A stretch of 64,000 nucleotides of DNA from Brachionus rotundiformis (lineage: Eukaryota; Rotifera; Eurotatoria; Ploima; Brachionidae), in contig JAESIW010000137.1 of NCBI GenBank assembly GCA_016802295.1, forward strand, positions 5,210,146-5,274,145, written 5' to 3'. Under the pieces are notes generated by a model that saw only the letters and a list, made by a program, of their open reading frames with translations, did not search any database and had not been told where the DNA came from. The first letter of the stretch is position 1. Each line of letters opens with the position of its first letter. Below are positions 10,309 through 21,196 of this stretch, piece after piece. Made by a program: the position numbers and the translations under genes.

Positions 10309-10416
10309 AAGAATTTTTAAGACTTTTAAATGGCTTGTTCTGTTATACTGTACCAAATTTACAAGAATTTTTAAGACTTTTTAATGGCTTGTTCTGTTAT
10401 ACTGTACCAAATTTCA
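10309..10416. repeat. tandem duplication, 54-bp unit x2
   Basis: Two consecutive units, each containing GGCTTGTTCTGTTATACTGT and differing at two or three bases. Noncoding. Confidence 0.9.
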
Positions 10417-10934
10417 AGTAACCCAGATTTTGATTTTGAGCCTTGTGTGTGCTCAAATCGTAAATCTCATTCGATAGAATTTTAATAGTACTTTATATAA
10501 ATGGTTAAGTTATAGTTTGAATTTTTCCAAAGAATAATATTATTTTGTCAGAATGGCAAAAAAATAGATAATCAATTTTTTATTATTCAAATTTTATTTC
10601 AAATTAAAGATTAGAAGCAAATGAATATTTTAATCTATGTATGAATTTAGTGAACAAAAATAAAACCTAAATGTTTCTAAACATACTTGAAAACAAATAT
10701 TTTTGTTGATTTATTTTCTTAATTTTATATATTAAATAATTTGAAACTTAATCTTAAAGTATTAAGTATTTATCTTTATTTTTTACTTAGATATTGTAGA
10801 AACCGATTTGATCTAAATAAATCTTACCAAGTTTAAATGAAATTGGCTGTTTTTTTTCAAAACAGAGGAAACGATGTAGAAATAAAAACAAAAACATTCC
10901 ATTTTTTTTATTCTATTCTTTATTTTTTAAATTT

Positions 10935-10991
10935 ATCTTAATTTTGTAAAATAAAAATGCCAACAAGAGGGCTGAAAAGAAGGCTATGTCA
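10935..10991. repeat. dispersed repeat, copy 1
   Basis: Shares ATTTTGTAAAAT, AACAAGAGGGCT and AAAAGAAG...CTATG in the same order with 45621-45671, on the same strand. Identity is roughly 85% over some 50 bp. Nature unknown, perhaps a piece of a transposon. Confidence 0.6.
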
Positions 10992-11340
10992 ATCGGAGCT
11001 GCACTGGATACTCTCCTTTCAATAAATTATCATTTAAATAGATAAAAAAATTCTCTTAGCATGATAAAAATTTTTCGGTTGAATTCCTTAAAAAAAATTG
11101 ACAAGTTTATATAATTCGAAAGGAAAAGTAAAATATAATAGTTTTATGAAAAATATTTTCAATTTAAGTGAAATGAATTTCGGCTTGAGCTTAAATAATT
11201 AAATAAATAAATAAATATTAGATAATTTTTGATAAAATGCAACAATTGATTTATGAAATTTAACAAATTTAAAAATTTAACTAATTATTGCTTAACCTTG
11301 TTAAAAATAAATTAATAAAAATTAATTATAATATTTGGGG

Positions 11341-12855
11341 ATGAACTTAATAAGTAGCTCAACGCTTTTCACAAAAAGTAGAAGCGCTATATCATTGAGT
11401 TCATTGCTACCATTAGATGAACCGTTGCCATTGATGCTTAAAAGACTGAAAAGGAAAAATCATCTATTAGAAAACAGATTTAGTCCGACAGAAATCAGCT
11501 CGACTTATTTTGGACCAGAAAAAAGTAAATTAAAAACTTTGAATCAGCATGGAGAGCAAGAACTATTTAATTCAAGATATAAATTTAATATTTTTAAAAA
11601 AAATGATGAAAGACAAACTGAAAAAAGTAATAAATATAGCATACCTGTACATTACGGAAAATATTTAACAAATATTAAAGAAATTTCCTTTAACAAAGAT
11701 ATCAATTATTCAAATATGGTACATTGCCATGAACCAGCGAATAACTCTTGTACAAGAAATTCAAGAGGACGTGCAAGAGAAGAACACAATTTAAAAAATA
11801 GTCGAAGGTCAATAAGCTTGATTAACTATTTGAAGGAAAACATACAAAGAGATAAATCATCTCAGCCGAGGACAAATAATTTTTCACAATATCCGGATCG
11901 AAATCAAATGGCATTTAATTCAAATGTGAACAAAAACTATTGGCCTGGTATGACAGAGTTTGAGAAAAAAATTCTCATGTCAAATAATCCAGTGCCCTCG
12001 AGAGAAAATGAGATAATAAGAGTAAATGATGTAACTGGAACATGGTTAAATCGGGAACAAGATTTTAATTGGAAAGGAGTCTTGCCATTGAATCAATATC
12101 GGCTAAATGAAGATCCGAATCCAATTGTGATCAAAAAGAAGCCTTTGGAAAAGACTCGACTCATTCAAGATATAAATGTGAGATATTTGAAACCACCTTC
12201 AATTTCAAACGCTGGGGACATAATTATAAAACACGATGCACCAAGACAAATTCCTCCAGCTCCATCTTTAATAATTAGACAAAACAGAGCACGAGATCCA
12301 ACTCCTCCTCCGCTGGTTATTCGCGAAGAACCTCCAAAAACTCCTGTCTCTATTCCGCCCAAAGTAGTCACCATTCCTGGAAGGGTCATGCCTCCTCCGC
12401 CTAGAAAATTAATCATTGAAAAAATGCCCCAAGCTCCTCAAAAACCACAATCTATTTTAATTGAACGATGGCTGCCGTACAACGACATACGACAGCGAGT
12501 TATTTACCAAAAACCGTCAATGCCAAAACATTTGACTCAAAAAACCAAGAATATGGTTATCGATTGGCAAAAGCCCGATGTTCAGGTTACTCAAGAGCTT
12601 AAATACTTGGGCATTGAAGAAGCAAATCCAAGCGAATACAGACAAAAGTATTCCAATCAATTGCGTTCTTCGAATCAATTGCCTGAATTTGTGCATAAAA
12701 TTGAGCATCCTCATGGAGTTGTTCTCGCATCTCAACAACCTAAACCAAACATTTACCTTGAAGGCGATGTTGACGCACTTCAGCTTATTGATTTAGAACA
12801 GGCTGGACTTTCTGATTTAAAAAACTTCTTTATTAAATTAAAAAATATTTTTTAA
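11341..12855 (+). CDS. proline-rich family member C, extended N-terminus and truncated C-terminus
   Basis: Single-exon protein of 504 residues from the ATG at 11341. Residues from about 126 onward are nearly identical to the protein starting at 6244: the same YRLNEDP, RYLKPP, PPPPRK, IERWLPY and LEGDVDALQLIDLEQAGL blocks, with three amino-acid changes (His/Asn, Ala/Pro, Lys/Arg). It differs at both ends. About 125 extra N-terminal residues, rich in Ser, Leu and Lys, run into the shared part without a stop. At the C-terminus the match ends at LKNFF and the frame stops eight residues later, so the EF-hand-like region is missing. An internal start at 11716 would give the same N-terminus as member B. 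Either this copy is a truncated duplicate or it has its own architecture. It converges with the membrane protein gene ending at 12946. Confidence 0.7.
   Translation: MNLISSSTLFTKSRSAISLSSLLPLDEPLPLMLKRLKRKNHLLENRFSPTEISSTYFGPEKSKLKTLNQHGEQELFNSRYKFNIFKKNDERQTEKSNKYSIPVHYGKYLTNIKEISFNKDINYSNMVHCHEPANNSCTRNSRGRAREEHNLKNSRRSISLINYLKENIQRDKSSQPRTNNFSQYPDRNQMAFNSNVNKNYWPGMTEFEKKILMSNNPVPSRENEIIRVNDVTGTWLNREQDFNWKGVLPLNQYRLNEDPNPIVIKKKPLEKTRLIQDINVRYLKPPSISNAGDIIIKHDAPRQIPPAPSLIIRQNRARDPTPPPLVIREEPPKTPVSIPPKVVTIPGRVMPPPPRKLIIEKMPQAPQKPQSILIERWLPYNDIRQRVIYQKPSMPKHLTQKTKNMVIDWQKPDVQVTQELKYLGIEEANPSEYRQKYSNQLRSSNQLPEFVHKIEHPHGVVLASQQPKPNIYLEGDVDALQLIDLEQAGLSDLKNFFIKLKNIF
11712..12833 (+). repeat. 1.12-kb direct duplication, copy 2
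   Basis: Partner of 6240-7361; gap-free, 11 substitutions clustered in the second quarter. Confidence 0.9.
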
Positions 12856-12945
12856 TCTTCATTTTATTGACTGGAAAAAAAAAAGATTGATAAAATTTTT
12901 TTAAAAAAATAAATAAATTCTATGTACAAAGTTTTTAATTTTTTT

Positions 12946-14550
12946 TTACAAAAAATCTAAATTAGTTGAGTTAAATTTTGGCGATAATTTTAAATCGTTC
13001 TCTTGTACTCTTGCTTTCTTTATCCATTCCATTACTTTTGAATTAATTGTCTTATCTACTGCTCTTTCGAATTGTCTATTATGCATGCTCAAGTTGTTTA
13101 TAGTCATTGAGCTTTTGTCAAATATTTTATCACTTTGCCAAAACGAAAAAGGCTCCGAAAATCGGTAAAAATTGCTAAAATCTTTATAAATACTGCTAAT
13201 ACTTGTTTCTGAGCTAATCACACCACTTGAAGTATCGTATCCGTAAATTAGCTTTTCTTCATATGGAATAGAACTAAAGTGGATACTAAAGGATTTTTGT
13301 TTGTTCAAATTTGTAAAATCTCGCGTTGAATCATCTGAATAATCTATTTTTTGACTAAAACTTGTATCGGTTAAAGAAGATAGAGATGATCCTTCATTGA
13401 ATGAGTCAACTATTGATGGTATTATTTTAGGAAAACTATCCAAAGATTTTCTGGCTTGTTCAAGTAATGATTGTTTATTTAAAACATGTGGTAATTCTAC
13501 CATTTTTTCTTCATCATCATAATAAGAATAATGTATGTAATATGCCAACATAGCGACAATAAAAGATCCAAAGACCAAAACCAACTCGAACTGTCTCATG
13601 CGAATTTTTGCTTCCAAATCAATTAAGTTTAAAATAAAAAGTTTATTTTTGTCCTCGACCAAAAGACTTAGGATAGTTGTCTTTTCCTGATTTTGTTGAT
13701 ATATTTCTATTGAATTAAAAAACCAAAAATAAGAGCTTGTCAATATGAGAATAAAATTTACAATAAAAAAGATAACACTCTGAATTCTAGTTAACTTAAT
13801 CTCTAGGTTAACTTTTTTGATAGAAGTAAATTTGTATTTAAAAAAATTGATATTATAATCAACCAGAAAAATGTACGAATTGAAAAATATTTGAATTAAA
13901 TTTGATTTAGTATTGATGTAGTACCAAGTACAAGATAGAATAAACGAAACTAATATGAATGATAGGCATGAAACAAAAACCTTAATGCTTGATTTAGGTG
14001 AAATAATGTCATCATCATAAGTGGACAGGTAAAGAATCAAAGACATTGATTTAGTAACAAAAAAGAAATATCGAAACAAAAATTTAAATAATAAATTATT
14101 TAATCCTTTTTTATAGCCTTCAATTAAAATAATGTTTATTATTGTTTGAAGGCTAAAATAAAAGCTTGATATCATTAAGATGTAAAAATAATATAAATTT
14201 AGTTTAATATAGTATATACGAGTTAGATATAGATAGGTGATAAGTGCTAATGGAATATTTTTGAAGTATTCGATTACTTTGCATTGATAACTGTTGAATT
14301 TGGAGGATGTAAATATTTGTATTAAAACAAACAACGAAATTAAATGTAAAAAAAGTGTAATAACTATAATGATATTGATTTCAGCTTTGGTAAATACATC
14401 GGTTAGATCACATATTGTCTTGGCGAATAAGACATATACTACAATTGACAATATTGAGCTAATTAAATAATAAATTTTAAATTTATTTAAATTGGTATCA
14501 TTTTGAGGTTTATTGGTCCAATGGCGCAAAGGTGTGTCAGAAACAATCAT
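12946..14550 (-). CDS. multi-pass membrane protein, possibly XK-related
   Basis: Single-exon protein of 534 residues. The first 350 residues hold about eight hydrophobic segments separated by short Lys/Asn/Tyr loops, and the last 185 form a Ser-rich hydrophilic tail expected in the cytosol. There is no cleavable signal peptide. Features that suggest the XK-related (XKR) scramblase family are an early segment followed by DLTDVFTK (compare the D.GTD motif), a polar Gln in a hydrophobic helix (FYFSLQTIINIILI, where XKR proteins have ES.PQL.LQ), and a later SFILSCTWYYINTK resembling their SL..SW....YH..LR. These are loose matches, so the call is tentative. Alternatives are a lineage-specific membrane protein or a divergent receptor. 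Its 3' end is 90 bp from that of the convergent proline-rich gene. Confidence 0.55.
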   Translation of the reverse strand: MIVSDTPLRHWTNKPQNDTNLNKFKIYYLISSILSIVVYVLFAKTICDLTDVFTKAEINIIIVITLFLHLISLFVLIQIFTSSKFNSYQCKVIEYFKNIPLALITYLYLTRIYYIKLNLYYFYILMISSFYFSLQTIINIILIEGYKKGLNNLLFKFLFRYFFFVTKSMSLILYLSTYDDDIISPKSSIKVFVSCLSFILVSFILSCTWYYINTKSNLIQIFFNSYIFLVDYNINFFKYKFTSIKKVNLEIKLTRIQSVIFFIVNFILILTSSYFWFFNSIEIYQQNQEKTTILSLLVEDKNKLFILNLIDLEAKIRMRQFELVLVFGSFIVAMLAYYIHYSYYDDEEKMVELPHVLNKQSLLEQARKSLDSFPKIIPSIVDSFNEGSSLSSLTDTSFSQKIDYSDDSTRDFTNLNKQKSFSIHFSSIPYEEKLIYGYDTSSGVISSETSISSIYKDFSNFYRFSEPFSFWQSDKIFDKSSMTINNLSMHNRQFERAVDKTINSKVMEWIKKARVQENDLKLSPKFNSTNLDFL

Positions 14551-17500
14551 TTTTTAAATCTAAAGTTGAATAAAAAATTAAATTGATAATTCTTAAAGAA
14601 TAATATTTATGTTATATTTTATGATCTTCTTAACTTTTCTTATAAGGAAGGACAAAGCTACATTCCAAACCATCAGTTTATAACCCAAATTGTTTTTTTT
14701 AATTAATAAATAAAAATAAAAAAATTAAAATTTTTAACTGAGCTTAAATATTCCTTTTCTTAAATACAAGAGAAAATTAATTAATAAGATGAATGGGGTG
14801 AAAAATATTCCTGTTAGTGGTAATTATTTTAAAATTACGCAACATTCGATTCACAGAGTTGAATAGTAAAACTGTGGAAAAAATTCTCTATTTGTCAAGA
14901 TATGTTGCTTCACAATCAAAATTAAATTAATTGATTTAAAAAAAAACTCAAAATGATTTAATAACTAATTAACACCTAACAACTATCACGAGTTGTTATT
15001 AAAAATGTATTTTGTTGAGTTTAAGATTTTGTTCATATGAATTGAAAAAATATGAAAATTTTTTATATTAAAGATAGTTTGTGGATAACAGTCAGTAAAA
15101 ATATTTAAAATATTCACTAAAATAACCAGGAAAACTATCTATTTTATTGACATTTTACATGTGAAGATTAAAAATCAATATTTAAAATCGATTAAATCAA
15201 TCTGGTATTTGTATAGAAAGTTTAAAAAACCAAATATTGTCCTAAATGAGTTAAGTGGTTTTTAAACTTTAAGTGATTTTTAATTTAGCTAATGGTATTA
15301 AATCTTGAATGTCAGTTTTACATTTTGAATATTAATAAACACGCATGAATAGCCATTTATACACTACTAATACTTTTTATCATACACCGGCCTCTAGGTA
15401 TAAATTATCAAGAGTAGGAATCTATTTTCAAGTGATTTCTAAATCCGAATTAATAACATTCGCTTAACTTTGACTTAGACTTGACAAAAATTGCTAAGCT
15501 ATTAAAATAATATTTTTTTATTTTACTTTTATTTCAATTGATCGCCATATACTTGAAATCATGCGTGTCAGTTTTTACCTTTCCGATCAATAGTTCCATG
15601 ATTTATTATAACCTGTGTCAAAATATATTAATACTTGTGATTGATTTGTTTTATTGTAGCTAAGTATTAATAGCTTTGTAAAACTGGAAAACTAACATTT
15701 TCATGTTATATAACTTCCTTATCAATACAAATATGAAAAATCTATATTTTTATTTAATTCTCATAGACGAAAATGATATATTTGTTAAGTAAAAAAAATT
15801 AAGAAAATGCAAAAAGATCACTCTTTTTCTGATTATCTTGTTTAAATAATTAATTTTAGACAATCGGAGCGGGTTATAGGAACAGATTTCAATTGTTTAT
15901 GTAATTAATTAAGAGTTCGCGTGAAATTTTAGTTAAAACAGAATAATAAATTAAATCTAATACGCTTGAATAATTTTAGCTTAAATCAAAGATCAAACTA
16001 TGATAAATTATATAATTACATAGAGAATTAATTATATAATATCTTTGTAAAAGCTCATTTTATAACCTGTGAATCAATAAATTAAGTACTTTAGGTCAAT
16101 AACTAATTATTTATCATTTAAATATAAATTTGACGATTCCTTTCAGCATTTTACATCAAGAGATCCTCTATAAACTAAAAAACATACAGTCTTGGCTTGA
16201 GTAAAATAAATTTCAGGACAGCACTGGACCATTCTGTTCCATTTGTTGTCAGACAGAAGAATAATATAATAAAAGGTTTGAATCGAGATATAGAATATCC
16301 GACTCTATTGTCTAATTGGTATCTGAACAATCAAACATTGTAGCCTATAACTCAATATATCTATATTTTATTTTTTTAAACTTTAATTTTATTATTTTAT
16401 TTTTTTAACTATGTCTTTGATTTTTTTATTTTCTTTTTAATCTAAAGGAGCTTTCAAATAAATTAATAAATTTTTATAAGTAATAAGTACCAAAGATGTT
16501 TATTTAATAAAAAGTTTATCTTAAATGCAACTTAATAAATTGTTCATATTTTTCTTCAAAAAATATTTTTATATTTTCAAATAATTACTTATTTTCAATT
16601 AGTTTTAAAAATCTACATTATTTTTTTTTAAAGTTATTTCAAGGCGTCATGTCAATTGTCTCCAAGTCATCGTTGGTCTTCCAAAATTTCTCTATGTGAT
16701 GTCCAAAACAATGCAACCCTAGATAAATGTCTAAGCCATTTAAGTCCTCTGGGTATTATGATTCAAAAAAATATTTAAAAATTGTCTAATTAGATAAACA
16801 AGGATTCAACTGAACTTGGATATTTCTAACAACTGCTGTTAATTAAAATTTTTTGCATTATTTTATTCAAAATAGTTAGATATTTTCAAATTTTATAAAG
16901 CATTTAAAAGCTTCCGTAACTTAAAAGCCAAAAACACAAAATAAAAGGCTTCGATCTAGACAATAATAAAACTTTATTTTGAAGAAAATAAAATATTTAA
17001 ATTTTGATAATAAACACAAAAACTTGACCTAAGAATTATAATTTAAGAGCGCTGAAAATATGATATCATAAAATAAAACGAAGAACAAAACCTGGCTAAT
17101 ATTTGAGAAAAAAATTCTAATCTATAAAAAAAATTATAAAAACCTGTTTAGTTTTAAAATATTTTCCTTACTTGTTCTAATTTTAAAAGTCTAAAACACA
17201 ATTTTTTATCTTTTTAAATTTTTAAGTAAAAAATTATAGACGTCGTTATAAATAAATTACAGTTATTATATTTGGAAGAAAAAGTCACTTAATTTTCTTA
17301 AAGTTTATATAAAAACTCTTCAATAAAAAGTATAAAAAAACATAATAGCCAAAATCAAATTAATCATTAAATCAGCAGAAATTTACCCCTATAATAAAAC
17401 TTGGTTATGAATTTTAAAGGGTCGCCAACTGTGCTTAGAAACCGATTTCAGGCAGATTTGGCTCTTAGTGCCAATTTATTTCTTAACAATTTTAAAATTT

Positions 17501-17720
17501 TATTTAAAAAAAATATATCAATTAATTTATGTTAAATAGAAGATTAAGTTTGTAGAAAGTAAAAAGACAAAAAAGGTGGACACTTGAGCGCTAAATATTT
17601 CTATTAAAGTAGGATGACACATTTTTGTATTTTTTTTGTTTTAATAAAAAAATGCTTAGCTTTTTGTTAATATCAAGATTTTAATTTAGATTTAGACGCG
17701 TTAATTGGATGAACTAAACA
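14551..17720. other. 3.2-kb intergenic region before the PALS1-like gene
   Basis: Divergent region between the membrane-protein gene (-) and the PALS1-like gene (+). AT-rich, without a recognisable gene except a LINE tail near 16,645-16,765. Probably holds promoters for both neighbours. Confidence 0.5.
16645..16765 (-). mobile_element. LINE 3' fragment, heavily decayed
   Basis: On the minus strand, overlapping frames give RGLKWLRHLSR and, about 20 codons later, FGRPTMTWRQLT. These echo the ending of LINE ORF2 (...RLKWLGHVLRM ... GRPRMTWRRT). Short and frame-broken, so the call rests on these two motifs. Confidence 0.5.
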
Positions 17721-20700
17721 ATGGACATGTACACAGAGGGCATAGAGTTAAGTCATCGCGAAATGCCGGTCGACTGTCCTGATGAATTCATACCAGAGAT
17801 CAAGACAAGACCATCTTTGCCCAACTTGATAGCAAAACCACACAATAACAAGTCTAAGAAAAAATCGAAAAAAACACTCACCAAGTTGTCACTGTCTTCT
17901 AACGAGTCCTCCAAATCAAAAAATTCCTCAAAAAACTCGGACTTTTCCTTCAATAACATGAACACCACCAACATGCCACTCCTGTTCAATGACTCGGAGC
18001 ATTTCCAAGATCGCCCGCCTTCTTACAAATCTCAAAATCTATATGAAAATGATCTGTTGTTTTTAAAAGGACATAATTCGGACAACTCTAATGGAAAAGT
18101 AAACGGCGCTTTCAGCTCAAATGACGAGGATCAAACAACCGATGACAAAATTAAATCATCTAATAGCACAATTAAGTCCAATGTGTCAAAATGTGATGAT
18201 AAAGTGAATCTAAATGAGAATGATTTGAAAAATTTGCTCCTAACTTGTAATAACGACCGTGAATTGTTGACACAAATTTTGAATTCTAGAGAATTTTCTG
18301 ACAAATTTAATGTCCGAAAAAGCCTCATGTCCAAAAGTCTAAAGGTATGGCCAAACTTTTCCTAAGTCTTTGATTAAAAATTATTGTAATTATTAGCTTT
18401 AAAAGTAAAATATTCTCCTATTTGAAAATTTTTAGTCCAATTTTCATAATTAATTTTTTTTTCATCTTTCGGATGCATTTTGTCCAAAAGTAAATAGACA
18501 AAATGAAATTTGTGAAGTTATAAATATATTAATAGTTAATAGTTTAAAAGTGGATTAATTAAAAATATTAGGCTAATTTTAAGAATCAAGCCTAGCTGTG
18601 GTAAATAGACCTGAATTAAACATTTTAAAACTGTTAAATAAAAAGTTCTTAGAATTTTAAATCTGTTCTTAAAACAAATGAATTAAAATTTTCTAATTAG
18701 TTATTTAAGCTTTGGCTTATTTTTGCCGGTCTAGTGTTAAAAATTTTATACTAGAGCCATTGCCAAAAAAATAATTATTGTTTTTGATTAAATTTCGTAT
18801 ATTAATTATAGCAAGCTTTAGTATAAATTCAAATGCATTAATTTAATATTATTTATATTAAATAGAAAATTAAACGATTTAAGAGCAAATATTTTTATAG
18901 TTTTAAGATAAAAGATAACGTGATGTCCAGTAACATTTCTCTTTAAAGTATTTTACCCGGAACTTGTGATTTAAATAATTTTCTCTTATAAATTGGAAAA
19001 AAAACATGTAATAGCTCTCTAAAGGAAACAATTTCAAATAGAAAATAAAATTTTGTTAATTTTTTGAGTGTTATTTTTACATGACTAAATTAAAGGTCAA
19101 CTATTCGAAGTAAAAAACTATATCTGTAAATATTCCACTTTAATCAAAAAGTCATATTCTTTTCAGGAAAGATTAAAAATTAAACTTCTAAAAGCTTCAA
19201 AAAAATTTTTTTACAAAAAAACATTATTTTAAGGATATCTTGATTGGTAATGAAACAAGCATAGCTACCAAAGAAAAGATATACGAAAATGAAACAATAT
19301 TAAGATCATTCGAGAATGGCCAAATGGTACAGCAATCAAATGAGCGGCTTTTTTTCTCAAGTACAGTTCAGATTGAAGGCGTCGTAAAAGAACACTTAAA
19401 TAGTATGACCAAATCAACCAACTTGATTGGAAATGAAGCAACCAACTTGGTCAAAAAAACAAACGATTCTAAACTTTTACTTGATGATTTAATTCTGAAT
19501 AAGAATTCCAATGATGAAGGCATAGAAAATGAAGGATCTTTGACTGATGAGGGAAAATATTTGGTAAAAAAGGCGCAATACTATTGCGTAGACAATCTGA
19601 AGCTAGTTAATATAGAAAAGTCTGATGAGTTGCCATTAGGGGCCACGATTAAAAATTTTGATGGTTCTATTATTATTAGTCGCATAGTAACTGGTGGTGC
19701 AGCTCATAAAAGCGGTCTTTTAAGAGAAAATGATGAAATTCTTGAAATAAATATGATTCCAGTTCGTGGAAAGACAATTAATGATGTCTGTGATATGCTG
19801 GTAATTTCTTTTTTATATTAATTGCAAGCAAATTTAAATGATCATGACAAAAAATATCAGTAGAGAGGAAAAATTTTGCATTAAGCCTACTTATGGTAAA
19901 ATATTGTGAAAATATGCCTAAGAATTTAAAATTTAATGTATTTAAAATGATTATTAAAATTTCAACATAAACTCCAATTTGTGCTAATTATATTTATTTC
20001 AGTATGATTTGCAAGGAATGATTAGTTTTTTGATTATACCAAACATGAATTTAGAGCCAACTATTCAAGCACCAGTGGACCAGAACATTTATCAATCTCA
20101 AAAAGTCCTTCATATACGAGCTTTATTTACTTATTCGCCTCAAGAAGACTTGTACATACCTTGTCGAGAATTGGGTCTGTCATTTACCAAAGGTGATATT
20201 TTACATATTACCAATCAAGATGATGATAATTGGTGGCAGGCATACCGAGATGATGACAAGGATCAAGAAATCGCTGGTCTTATACCCTCGCAGTCCTTTC
20301 AAGAAAAAAGACTCTCTCAAATGCATGCCATTATTGGCGATAGTTTTATGACTAGAAAAAAAAGTAGGAAAATATTTATCAATTTTGAAGTAAATAATAG
20401 CTTAATTTGATAATTTAAGGAGAGAAAGGATTTTGTGTTAAAAATAACAGACGAAAGTTTTTATATGGTCTCGATGTCAAAAATGAAGAGATTTTTACCT
20501 ATGAGGAAGTTTGTATGTACAAACCACCTTCGGATAGAAAAAGACCAATTGTTTTGATAGGGCCACATAATATCGGTCGACACGAACTGAGGAAACGCTT
20601 GATGCAAGCTAATCCATCGCTTTTTGAAGTAGCTGTTCCTCACACTACCAGAGCACAGCGTAAAGATGAAGTAGATGGCAAAGATTATCACTTTTTGCCA

Positions 20701-21196
20701 AGACATATATTCGAAGTAGATATAAAACAAGGTAGATTTATTGAACACGGTGAATATGAGAAAAATTTGTATGGAACAAGTCGTGACGCTATAAGAAAAG
20801 TTATTGAAAGCTCCAAGATATGCATTCTAAATTTATATCCCCAAGTATTTATTAAATTTTAGAATTTTGTCTTTTAATAAAATTAATTTTTGTCATATTT
20901 AGGCAGTGAAAAATTTAAGAAATTCTGATTTAATGCCTTATGTAATTTATATTGGTCCGCCAAATTTGATAAAATTAAAAGAATTAAAAATGAGTATGAA
21001 TGAATCATTTAAGGACGGCGATTTGTTAGATATCATTGATCGCGGAAGAGAAATTGAAGAGCTCTATGGCCACTATTTTGATAAAATAATTCGAAATTGT
21101 GACATGGACAAAACTTATCAAGAACTTTACGACACTATAAATCATGTACAGAATACAGAAAATTGGATTCCTACTCGATGGTTGTCAAGTCTTTAG
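17721..21196 (+). CDS. PALS1: PALS1/MPP5 (Stardust)-like membrane-associated guanylate kinase
   Basis: Apical polarity scaffold that links Crumbs, PATJ and PAR6 under the epithelial membrane. Exons 17721-18344, 19234-19800, 20003-20363, 20420-20844 and 20903-21196 join to 756 residues (human PALS1: 675). The N-terminus has HREMPVDCP at residues 12-20, nearly the HREMAVDCP of vertebrate PALS1, whose N-terminal conserved region binds PAR6. An L27N helix pair lies about 160-205, a PDZ domain about 329-410 (PLGATIKN, GGAAHKSGLL), SH3 about 433-505 (ALFTYSPQED, WWQAY), the hook KGFCVKNNRRKFLYG, and guanylate kinase from 559 (RPIVLIGPHN, PHTTRAQR, DYHFLPR, IEHGEYEKNLYGTS). A clear L27C, where vertebrate PALS1 binds PATJ, is not obvious between L27N and PDZ. 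Splice phases all agree. Confidence 0.93.

Larger units (their letters stand above)
9853..11334. other. intergenic stretch with small repeats
   Basis: Contains the 54-bp tandem repeat at 10309-10416 and a dispersed repeat at 10935-10991. Otherwise AT-rich without a supported gene. The right end should hold the promoter of the gene starting at 11341. Confidence 0.5.

Noticed and set aside
16270..16290. tRNA-like TTTGAATC motif
   Set aside because: No acceptor or anticodon stems can be drawn around it; no tRNA genes were found in the window.
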